A stretch of DNA of 64,000 bases from Linnemannia schmuckeri (lineage: Eukaryota; Mortierellomycota; Mortierellomycetes; Mortierellales; Mortierellaceae): assembly GCA_029449235.1 (NCBI GenBank), contig JANATG010000021.1, positions 466,001 through 530,000 of the forward strand, in the 5' to 3' direction. The translations under genes were made by a program, and so were the position numbers. Shown here piece by piece: positions 45,901 through 54,609 of this stretch (its first letter is position 1; the number at the start of each line of letters is the position of its first letter). A model generated the notes under the pieces. The model was not told the DNA's origin, did not search any database, and saw nothing but the letters and a program-made list of their open reading frames with translations.

Positions 45901-47614
45901 CCTTGCGGCACTTGGCAACATGAAGCTGGAGGGATTCCGGTTGGTCCAGGGTACATCTGACGAGCCTCCAAACTTCCGAGCCCACTATGAGCGATCGGAC
46001 CTGGAGCGCTCCACCACCGACCACGTACGTCTGTTGACTCGGATGAAGCGAAGCGCCCACAGCAAGAGACTAAATGTCACAATGGTGGTTACGGACATTG
46101 ACCGTGCCGTGAACACTGTTCGTCGGCATGTCCAGGGTCTCCATCACTTTTCCAAGCTGGTTCTTGCCACGGATTTCACCTTCAACGAGGTCCAGGCCCG
46201 ATTCGCGAGACCTGGAAGCGGAGTTGTTGGATGCAACGTGGAGGATACAGACTATGATGGCGATTTGGAGTCGTTCTTTGTGCGGAGGGACGGGTGTGAC
46301 ACGATCAAATACACCTGCATTGGAATGCCTGACAACCAGTTTTTGATGTCGCGAGCTTTGACGACTGTCCAAATGGCGTTTTCTTTGGTGCGTGACCGAA
46401 CCAAGGTCCGAGAGCTGATCAAGCACAGCAAGGCCCTCAGCTCGCTGACGCTTCAAAACTCGACCAGGGACGACCCCAGCCAGATATATGAGAGCCTTAA
46501 GGCACTGTTGGCAAATCATCCTAGTCTTAAGGAACTGTCTGTCCAACATCGCCAGGGCAATAACCGGGCCTCGAGCTTTGTCTGGCACTGCCCCAACGAC
46601 TTGACCAAGATGCGTGTCCATATGAGCTTTTGCCAGGGTGACAAGGTCCGGGCCATGTTCCAAAAGTATGCCACGTCGATCGAGGAGTTGACGGTTGATG
46701 GGATCGAGTCCGCGGATGCGACTGTGTTTGAAAAGTCGATGAGGACCAAGAAGGGACCACTCAAGCTGTGCCGCATGGTTCTTCGAGGATTACATCTGTG
46801 GGAACCGTTTGCCCTGGAGGAGTTCAAGAAGGTGATCCTGCGACTCCACATTATGGAAGTGATTGTCTCAGGTGGCATTGACGACCATGAAGAGTTCCCA
46901 CACGATGCCCAAGGAAAGGAGGGCACCTATGTCGCGCCTATGACTTCTAGAGCACGCAAGGGCAAGGGCATGTCGGTTTCAACCCGAGTCTCGATCTGGT
47001 TCGAGTTTATCTTTGCCATCCGAGGCTGCTTGACGGGTATTAACATGTGGGGGAAGGCGACAGCGCAGCTTGTCCAGATGCTGGGAACTCGTTTGGAGGA
47101 ATCAATCCAGATGCCGTTGCTGAATGAGCTGACTCTCTCAGGCGATTGGAAGGTGTCGTTGCTCCACTACCCCTGGATCGAGCGATTGGTCGAGTATAAG
47201 AGTGAGTCGAAGCGTCGCCCTCAACGCTCCATCGCTATGTTTGAGGATGCCAAGGCAGTCAATGCCATTGTCAACTTTGGAGGACTGGGTGCTCTCCCGA
47301 TCAAGATGGTCGCCCTGCTTGCGTTTGACATCTCGCGGATCCCGATTCTGGATAGCGAGTGGGAGAGGCTGCTCAAGCATTTGGATCTGCATCGTCTGCG
47401 CGAATTCTTGGTTCGCCAGCCCAACCCGATGAGCCCCAAGACGCTTGCTGCGATTGTTGACCAGATCCCGCAGGGCAGTCTATTGGAGACCTTTTCGATT
47501 GATGAGGATATGGGATTGAGTCGAGATGACGTTATTATCCAGCACCGGCGGATCAAGGAAAAGACGAGCGACAAGGTTACGATTATGATCAACGGCTATA
47601 TCGTTGCGCCTTAG
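42956..47614 (+). CDS. Very large lineage-type protein with acidic region, unknown function
   Basis: Two exons, 42956-43182 and 43342-47614, give 1499 residues in phase; the N-terminus only makes sense with this join. Residues about 1-105 form a conserved-looking module (GHGLVRIPVVRHPIQGDLYI, WSDIRHCFPGVARIQFDNIY, HAGIVLDVIYDDM) of a kind I associate with large Mortierella protein families. Residues 110-330 are Gln/Pro/Ser-rich. A strongly acidic stretch follows (many Asp/Glu runs, about 335-470). The C-terminal about 900 residues are globular, with irregular leucine-rich segments (LSSLTLQNSTRDD, LKELSVQHRQGN, SIEELTVDGIESAD), suggesting an LRR-like solenoid. No catalytic motif was seen. One tract reads FFFICDCCDVPGYEEEW. 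Confidence 0.75.
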
Positions 47615-47976
47615 CGTAGCCTTTTTATGACTCATATAATGTATACTTCTTTTCTTTGGAAGTGTTGGTTTCTGTGGCTATGTGTGTTCTTGTCCAAATA
47701 GTTGCAAAAGTGGTCGATGCCGTCGATCAATTGGGCGATCTCTCGCGCGGTCCTCGAAAGTACTTACTAGCTCCGGCGGCTCAATCTCTGCCGAAGTGTC
47801 ACAAAAAAGAAAAATTAGCAAAAAAAATTCGTAAACGTAATGATCGATGCACATCCTGCCTAGAAGAGCAGTTCTTTTTGGGTGGGAGATTTTCAATCCT
47901 CATTCATTTAATGAGAGGTTTGAAATATGGATCAGCTCCGGCTTTAATGTATCCCTTTTGCACGTTGATTTCACTG
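47615..47976. other. Intergenic
   Basis: No gene, nothing recognised. Confidence 0.4.
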
Positions 47977-48063
47977 TACAGTCATGTTCCAAAAAGAACT
48001 TTACAAAAAAAAAAAAAGAGCTCTCAAAAAACGTTGTAAAATTGTTTTTGGAACCTGACTGTA
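47977..48063. mobile_element. 87-bp MITE, Tc1/mariner-like ends
   Basis: The left end reads TACAGTCATGTTCCAAAAAG, continuing AACTTTACA. The right end on the other strand reads TACAGTCAGGTTCCAAAAAC, continuing AATTTTACAAC. The arms (about 29 bp) differ at only a few bases and surround a short A-rich spacer. TA on both outer sides fits a TA target. It does not match the ends of the two transposases in this window, so its source element is elsewhere. Confidence 0.8.
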
Positions 48064-48173
48064 CACACCCATTCAGTAGTTCCGCATATGTTGGATTAAA
48101 AGTTTTTGTGAGTGTAAAAGATGAGTGTAGGTTGGTGTGTCCTGGACTGAAGTGGTTGTTGTTGTTATGAGTG

Positions 48174-48193
48174 AGCGAGTGAGTGAGTGAGTG
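48174..48193. repeat. GAGT microsatellite
   Basis: GAGCGAGTGAGTGAGTGAGTG-type run. Confidence 0.8.
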
Positions 48194-48235
48194 AAGAAAG
48201 GCTGATAAATAATTCAACTCCCTCGGATTGAGTGA

Positions 48236-48465
48236 TGTTACTCAGGGGAGGGTCGGTGGCCAGAGTTATAGGACCGCTGTTAAGTCCTCATTGGTATGAG
48301 GGTAGTGATAATAGTGTTCTAAGGAACCACACGACACAATGCACTGCAGCGCGCCAGCGAAACTTATCAGTACTGCTCTCGTCCAAGAAGTGATGTGTAA
48401 AAGGACAAAGAGCAGACAAGAGGGCTGGGCACTACTGATACTGTCTAGGGCTAAGCTAGCTATCT
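48236..48465 (+). repeat. Dispersed repeat B, copy 2 (LTR-like)
   Basis: Partner of 9640-9895; shares TGTTACTCAGG, AGGACCGCTGTTAAGTCCTC, CACTGCAGCGCG and CCAAGAAGTGATGTGTAAAA. It lacks the internal extra bases of copy 1. The end is undefined. Confidence 0.7.
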
Positions 48466-48869
48466 TATAGGGGAACGGGAGTTGGGGAGAGACCGTCTAT
48501 GCTAAGAGTCATATCTATGGAGTGTCAGGAATGGACTGAGAGCGAAGGTAGCTACCTGAGAGCGATGGTAACTACCTAAGATAGATGGAGGTCGGCGCCG
48601 TATGTTAGCACGACCTCCTACGAGATCCTAGCAAGAGTATCTAAGTGGTGGCTTAGACGCGCCAAACGCAGCATGACTCTCCTACAAATCTAGCCTGCGA
48701 CGCGACGCTAATACTCCATTTCTATATTAACTTCGCGCAATTTTTCACTATTTTCGTACATATGAAAAAAACTGTTCAAAGAGGAATGACAAATTTTTAA
48801 TTTTTTTTACCAATTGAGTATGGTTCAGAAAACAAAAAAACGAATTGGATTATCAATGTTTAGGCTATC
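48466..48869. other. Intergenic repeat-like DNA
   Basis: Contains the near-duplication GAGAGCGAAGGTAGCTACCT / GAGAGCGATGGTAACTACCT at 48538-48580. No gene. Confidence 0.4.
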
Positions 48870-50665
48870 CTACCTTAAAGTCTTAACACTTCGAAGAGAG
48901 CAACGAAAACGGGCAGGCGTGATGTGCAGCTTTTCCTCTTCCTCCTCCTCTTCCTCCTCCTCCTCCTCCACGTCCTTCTCCTCCATGTCTACCACTGCCT
49001 CCCCTTCCTCCTCGTCGTTCATTATCTCGTTATCTTCGTCCTCTTGCTCTTCTTCAACCTCGTCAGGCTGTGCAAGCACTGTCTCGTTCCCATTTTCCTC
49101 CTCGTTAGCTTCATCCTCGGACGGGACGGATGAGTGAGATGAACTCTCATAGAGAGACTCTTTTTCCTTCCACACTTCATCGAGCTCTCCTATTTCCTCC
49201 TTCTCCTCCTCCACTTGATCCTCGTCTTCCATATTATCGCGCTCAACCTCTGGATAGGGACTGGAACCTCTTTCCATCAGGAGCAGCGCCTGTTTGGCGT
49301 TCATGAAGCAACCAAGTGGCATATTCGCGCGAGCCAACTGGAAGCTGCAACCGACCTCCTTAAGCCAGCCTTGGGTTTTGGTTGCAGTGACAGAACGCTG
49401 AAGAGACCTTCGAATACAGCCTGCCACATTGTAGCGCTGGGCAGACTTCTTTTTGACTTGGCCATTAATGCAGCTAAATGCCTGCTCCGCTATGTTGAAG
49501 TGGGGAGTGTAAGGAGGGAGAAAGAGAGCAGTGTGTTGAGATACACTGAACGCTTTCTTGACACTCGGAGTCTTGTGGATGCGACAGTTATCCATAATGA
49601 TGGTACGAGGGCCGGGCAATTTGGGGAAGAGCTTGTTCATGAGAAATCGCGCAAAATAGATACCATTGTACGCCCTAACCTTGACCTTGGAGTCAATAAG
49701 GCCGGTGCTGTCGAGAGCAACAAGTAGTGACATGTTGGCTCCTCTCTGGGTTGGGACCGGCTTGATCGGACGAGCACCTTGTGCAGCACGACCGTACCTC
49801 CGACGGATATGGGGATTGAACCCGGATTCATCCAGATGTACAAACCCGTCCATTCCCCCATACTTCTCCCAGACTTCGTCCGCCCACAACTTCCTCTGCT
49901 CGCGGCGTGCATTGCTGTTGTAGTCCTCGAGCTCAGGATGTACCAGCTTCAGGGTGTAGGCAATCCTTTTGTCGATAGCATTCTGGATAGTGTTTGTCAC
50001 AGAGATGGACATCTCTGTCCTCAATTTCCAATTCTAGAAATAGTTCCCTCACGTGACTACTCGTCCTGGTTCGATTCCCGCAACGACCAGAAATTTCCGA
50101 CATGGTCAACTGACCTTCTACGACGCGAAGATTACTAAGCAAGATCCAGAATTATCTCTACCACACATATATATATACAATAGTAGTACATAGCAATAAA
50201 AACAACTCTCATTCTAGGAAAAACTCTCATTCTAGCCAAAATCCCTTCTAGCACACCTCTGACCTCCGACCCTGACCCTCTTCCTCTCCGTCCGACATTC
50301 CGATAAACTTACACCAAGTTTATTACAGTGTTCCTACTCGCTGGCGGTCGGAGCCTGAACTTCCTATTGAGCTCAGCGTGGAGATCCTAGGTGGAGAGAT
50401 CGGGCTCTTCAAGGAGATGGTCCTTGATCAAGTTCAGATGCTCCTGCTCAAGATGTGGGTGTCGATTGCCACCTCTTGACAATTGAACGATCCTGCCGTT
50501 CCGTTCAAACGTCTTGTAGACGGATCGAACTGTGGACTCAGGAAGCTTGAAGCGTTCGGCAGTCTCCCCAATGGTGTGGACCTCGTTCGTGATAGACTCA
50601 ATGATATTAAGTCTGTCCCGGTCGGAGATTCGTCGTTGTTTCTTGTTGAGGTGTGGTTGTGGACT
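48870..50665 (-). pseudogene. Decayed Tc1/mariner transposase with acidic C-terminal tail
   Basis: The N-terminal HTH lies at about 50665-50350 (DRDRLNIIESITNEVHTIGE, TAERFKLPESTVRSVYKTF, RPPASRNTVIN) and contains a TAG at 50387-50389 where the family has Trp. The catalytic part is open from about 50024 to 48870: first Asp in GFVHLDESGFN, second in TIIMDNCRIHK, Glu in HFNIAEQAFS with 34 residues between (DD34E). About 300 bp between the two parts is not transposase: either an intron (GTAAGT-type donor near 50318, acceptor TTTCTAG near 50038) or an insertion. The last about 150 residues are an unusual Glu/Asp-rich tail ending in FRCSLRSVKTLR. Terminal repeats could not be found. Confidence 0.75.
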
Positions 50666-50699
50666 GGTGTAACAGAATCGTAGATTGCCTCCTGCTTTT

Positions 50700-51206
50700 G
50701 GCAGCCTTGTTCCTTAATTACCTTGTTAATATCTTGTGTGTCTGTCTTATACACATTATCCCTGCTTACTATTGCTTCGCCCTCATTCCTCATAGACATA
50801 TAAATACCCTCTCCCTTCTGTATAATAAACCTCATTCCTTCTTGCCCTTTCCTCTTGTCCCTACATCCCCTTGTCTCTTTCCCTTGTTATTACCCTTGCC
50901 TCTTGTCCCTTGCTCTGCTCCTATTACAACTGGAGTTATTGCGTTTCATGGTGTAAGATGGTGAGTGTGTTGGGATAAAAGGGTGGGTGGGAGAAAGCGA
51001 GAAAGACAAAAAAAGAAGTGACAACCCGGTCTTTTATGTCATAATGCGCGACTATGCTTCGTGTCTAAGCATCATTGTTTTTCGCTGCTGCATGTCAACT
51101 GTAAAAAAAAATTAACCATTGTGACTGGTTTTCTGCGACTACATGTTATTCCTGAACAATTGGTTTGAAGAATCGCGAAGTCAATATGGAATTGGAGTAA
51201 TAGGAG
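50700..51206. other. Intergenic
   Basis: No gene. C/T-rich 50830-50930. Confidence 0.4.
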
Positions 51207-51330
51207 CGACAACTGGTTCAAGGCAGTCAAGCGTTCATAGGGACGTTGCTTTTTGATCCTTCGATGTCGGCTCTTTCAATCCTCCTGCCGAATTCAGCGG
51301 GCGTTGTAGATGTTATGTTCATTGTCAAAG
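51207..51330 (+). repeat. 28S rRNA-derived dispersed repeat, copy 5
   Basis: Begins GGAGCGACAACTGG, followed by GGCAGTCAAGCGTTCATAGG, TTGCTTTTTGATCCTTCGAT and GTCGGCTCTTTC, then diverges into CCGAATTCAGCGGGCGTTG like copy 7. The upstream GGAGCGACA is shared with copy 7. Confidence 0.8.
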
Positions 51331-51500
51331 TTTACATTGTACTTAAGGGGTTTGTATATTCCAACTGTTTTTGCTTCAATATAAGAGTTGCAACATTTCG
51401 ACATTCTCTTAGTAATATCTGTAAAGTATCATTCTGGTACCTTGTGGTTAAATAAATTATTTCTAATAAGTATGTGTATGCTTCAGCATAGTTTTTAATG

Positions 51501-51911
51501 TTATCCAAATTTAACATAGGTCGGGTAGGGAGCAGCATATTCATTGGACTGTCGCGATCCGAGAAACCTTGAGGTGCTTGTACAAGATGGGTTTGTATAT
51601 AAACGCGCGTCCGTGTCACAATCATTAACAGCAGAACTTGCACCACCTGGAATTGAAAGACATACTCCGTTGGGAGTGGCTCCAAGAAAAGTTTCGCGGC
51701 CGGTATCGGCTCGTGTATAGAAAAATGTCCCATCGGCACGCTTGCTTGGACTAACGGAGGCAACACTCATGCTGTTGCTGCCGACAGCGATGCCACGTTT
51801 GACATAGCTGCGCTTGCTCAAATAGTCGGCTTCGGCGTCGGACGCGGGAGCTGCTATGGTAGACAGTACAACGGAGCCCAAGGTCAGCAGGATAGCGGAG
51901 AAGACCTTCAT
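51501..51911 (-). CDS. Small secreted protein with Kex2-like sites
   Basis: 136 residues. Signal peptide MKVFSAILLTLGSVVLSTIA, cut after APA or nearby. Lys-Arg sites (LSKR, YVKR, SPSKR) suggest Kex2-type maturation of a propeptide. The mature region has four cysteines (GVCLSIPG, VNDCDTD, NPSCTSTSRF region) and reads RETFLGATPNGVCLSIPGGA. No known domain. A TATATA box near 52089 fits the promoter. Confidence 0.75.
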   Translation of the reverse strand: MKVFSAILLTLGSVVLSTIAAPASDAEADYLSKRSYVKRGIAVGSNSMSVASVSPSKRADGTFFYTRADTGRETFLGATPNGVCLSIPGGASSAVNDCDTDARLYTNPSCTSTSRFLGSRQSNEYAAPYPTYVKFG

Positions 51912-52456
51912 TGCGCTTTTTTGCAGGATGGTGCGAGCTGATCGAGGTTGTGAAATTGAGGACGACTGGTCTTCCGAGGGTTCTTGCAGTGGTTGATGGG
52001 AGCGTTGAGAAGAGTGTTGTTGCGAGTCTAGTGTTGAGGATGGATTCGATGTGTATCGGTGCAGGACGCTGGGTAGGTGCGACTTCTTTATATACGTGGG
52101 AGGGATATCGTGGAAAACGGATCAAGTCCACTTGGGCAAGATGAAAGAGGTAAATTAGTACAGCAAAAGATCAAGGGATGCAGAAAAACAAGCAGGGATG
52201 GGAAAACAGCAAGAGAATACTTAAAAAAAGATGAGAGATGAGAGAAGACCAGGTGGATGCAGAAGAAGGGGTATCAAGGCAGAGAGAGAGTTCAAAAAAA
52301 GAGGGGGAATTAAGGGCAGAGAGAGTTCAAAAAAAGAAGGGGGATCTAGGGCAGATAGATAGGTAGTCACAAAAATGGGAGGAGTCGATCATGGCTTAAA
52401 GATACGACAAAAACGTTGACGCATCATCCATGGAATGAGACGACGAGAACAAGTTC
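51912..52456. other. Intergenic with purine-rich repeats
   Basis: 52265-52350 has two near-identical GGGCAGAGAGAGTTCAAAAAAA units, resembling the tail of rRNA-derived copy 1 (1390-1475). Confidence 0.45.
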
Positions 52457-52602
52457 TATAACTGGCTTGTGGCAGCCAAGCGTTCATAGCGACGTTGCTT
52501 TTTGATCCTTCGACGTCGGCTCTTTCTATCATACTGAAGCAGAATTCAGTAAGCATTGGATTGTTCATCCACTAATAGGGAAAGTGAGCTGGGCTTAAAC
52601 AG
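52457..52602 (+). repeat. 28S rRNA-derived dispersed repeat, copy 6
   Basis: The best-preserved short copy. It starts ATAACTGGCTTGTGGCAGCC and runs through GCGTTCATAGCGACGTTGCT, GATCCTTCGACGTCGGCTCT, ATCATACTGAAGCAGAATTC and TTGTTCATCCACTAATAGGG to GAGCTGGGCTTAAAC, where rRNA similarity stops. Confidence 0.9.
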
Positions 52603-53311
52603 AGTGAATACTGAAAAGAGGACTATTTAAGAGACAATACTAAAGAAACAACTCCAAGGACGACATCAAGGGACAACACCAATAGACAGCATCAAGGCAA
52701 AAAAATCAAGGGACAACTTCAAGGCATAAAAATTAAGGGACAACGTCAAGGAACAGCACCAATGGTTCTAAAAAAAAGTATCAAAGGAAAATACTTCAGG
52801 GATGAGATAAATTTAAGGAATGGAACATCAAGGAACAACAGCAAAGGGACAACATCAAGAGACAACACTAAGGAACAACACCAAGTAACAGTATCAAGGA
52901 ACGGCACCAAGGGACAACACCAAGTGTAATAGCAGCAGAGCAAGGGATTGCAAGTGAGGGGATGGGCAAGGACAAGGACGAGAATAAGACAAGAGGGAGC
53001 AAGAGACAAAAAGGAAGAGCTAGAAACGGATGATGTTTGTTGTACAGAGAGAACTATGATACAGGGGCGCAGTGAGGAGGCGTAGGAATGAAGGTAATGG
53101 TGGCAATAGTGGCAATGTGCAGGAATGGTGGCAACACAGGGAACAGTCTACAATACTGTCACACTAAGGAATGATGCAAAAGGACGATACCAAATAACAA
53201 GATCAAAAGGCGCTAGAAAGAGATCAAGGGGTGCTAGCGAAAGGAATGCTAGGATACTAAAAAAAAGATCGAGGGTGGTCAAGGGTCATCTTTATCACGT
53301 GATCGCAAACC
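52603..53311. other. Degenerate short repeats of the CAAGGGACAACA type
   Basis: From 52650 to 52930 there are about a dozen imperfect units such as ATCAAGGGACAAC and CCAAGGAACAACA, 15-20 bp apart. 53080-53130 has GGTGGCAA units. No gene. Confidence 0.6.
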
Positions 53312-53690
53312 TGTGGGGGTCTTGAGGGGAGTTGCCCTTGGTTGGCCAAGTCGTTGGCGTCAGTGCCAGGTGTGACAGGGTCACTAGTCGAGGAAGAGGG
53401 AGAAGGGAAAGTGGAGTTCTCCTCTACAACCCCTGCATTCAAAGGTGTGTCTCCAGGATCGACAGGCATAACTCAGATAGCAGGCAAACGAGGAAAAAAA
53501 AGATGTGTATGCATGTATGTGTGTGTGTGTGTTGTGTGTCCCTTCTCAATATCGCAATAAAAAACAGTGGCTCTAAAGACCTGCTCGTATCGTGGAAGAA
53601 GGTGCATTTCCAGACACTCGCAGGCAAATGCGTAAAATAGTCAAAATGGCCATCAGAAACTAAGCCACTCGAAATCACCACAAACTATGC
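53312..53690. repeat. Dispersed repeat A, copy 2
   Basis: Direct-orientation partner of 29010-29470. A GTGTGTATGCATGTATGTG...TGTG microsatellite (53503-53532) expands inside it. It ends about 80 bp before rRNA-derived copy 7. Confidence 0.75.
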
Positions 53691-53767
53691 TAGAAATGGT
53701 CAAGTACGCGATACCTACCAACAAACTTTCCTTTGTCTAAGAAACATACATACGAAAGGAGCGACAG

Positions 53768-53898
53768 CCAGCTCGCGGCAGCCAAGCGTTCATAGCGACG
53801 TTGCTTTTTGATTCTTCGATGTCGGCTCTTTCTCTCCTCCTTCAGCCGAATTCGTAGGGCGCGTTGTTGATGCTTTGTTCCCTTGTGGATAGCGATGC
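53768..53898 (+). repeat. 28S rRNA-derived dispersed repeat, copy 7
   Basis: GCGGCAGCCAAGCGTTCATA, GCGACGTTGCTTTTTGATTC and TTCGATGTCGGCTCTTTCTC followed by CTTCAGCCGAATTCGTAGGG, a subfamily ending shared with copy 5. The foldback element begins immediately after. Confidence 0.85.
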
Positions 53899-53899
53899 C

Positions 53900-54140
53900 G
53901 AATAACATGACGGCTAAAGCCTGTTATTCGACACCGCCAGGGACTCTATCTCTGTGTGTATCATTCTTTTAATGTGACCGTGACTTCCGAAAAAAAAATG
54001 AAAATGAAAACAAACTACTAAACAAAAGGGGACTCTAGGCGATCCCTTGATCTCTATCTACTTACTAGAAAGGGTGAGTTGGGCGGGACATCTAAAGTCC
54101 CTGGCGGTGTCAAATAATAGGCTTTAGCCGTCATGTTATT
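53900..54140. mobile_element. Foldback element, 45-bp arms
   Basis: The left arm (53900-53945) reads GAATAACATGACGGCTAAAG, CCTGTTATTCGACACCGCC, AGGGACT; the right arm (54096-54140) is its reverse complement with about two or three differences. The arm itself contains a smaller hairpin (GAATAACA...TGTTATTC). The 150-bp centre is A-rich with no coding sequence. Tc1- or hAT-like ends are not obvious. Confidence 0.85.
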
Positions 54141-54609
54141 GAGAAGTATGGGGTCTGTAATCAACGAGAAAAAAGAGTTGTTCTTTATTTTACACCACTG
54201 AGTGGTATTTAACCACGAATGTGACAAATGATCACGGAGGTGATAATAAATAACAGAAGTGGTAATTATCACGGAGGTAATGATTAACCACGGAGGTGAA
54301 TACACTTCTTCGTTAAATAAAAAGACGTGGTAAAATGAAAATAAAAACCCCGTACCGCAACACAGCTCCCCGCTAAGTTTTTTAGATCATGAGAGAGAGC
54401 GTAGTGGGCAATTGGTAGTGTAGGGTAAAAAAAATGAAAAACCTTGGTGATTTGTAAGGAAAGGAAAAAATAACCTTTTTGCAACAGCAGAAGGTAGGAT
54501 CAGTGAAAGCAGGGTAAGAGACGAGGATTGGAGCAGTGATGATTGATGTTATTACTATGGTACATCTATATATACAAGGGAGTAACTAGGTTTCTAGGTC
54601 TAGCATTAT
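54141..54609. other. Intergenic with short repeats
   Basis: 54195-54300 has repeated TCACGGAGGTGAT/ACCACGGAGGTGA units. No gene. Confidence 0.5.

Noticed and set aside
48870..49137. Plus-strand Ser-rich frame opposite the transposase tail
   Set aside because: It is the shadow of the GAG/GAA-encoded acidic tail.
50060..50100. tRNA gene suggested by GGTTCGATTCCCGC
   Set aside because: The T-stem does not pair well, and no A box, anticodon arm or matching acceptor stem could be found upstream.
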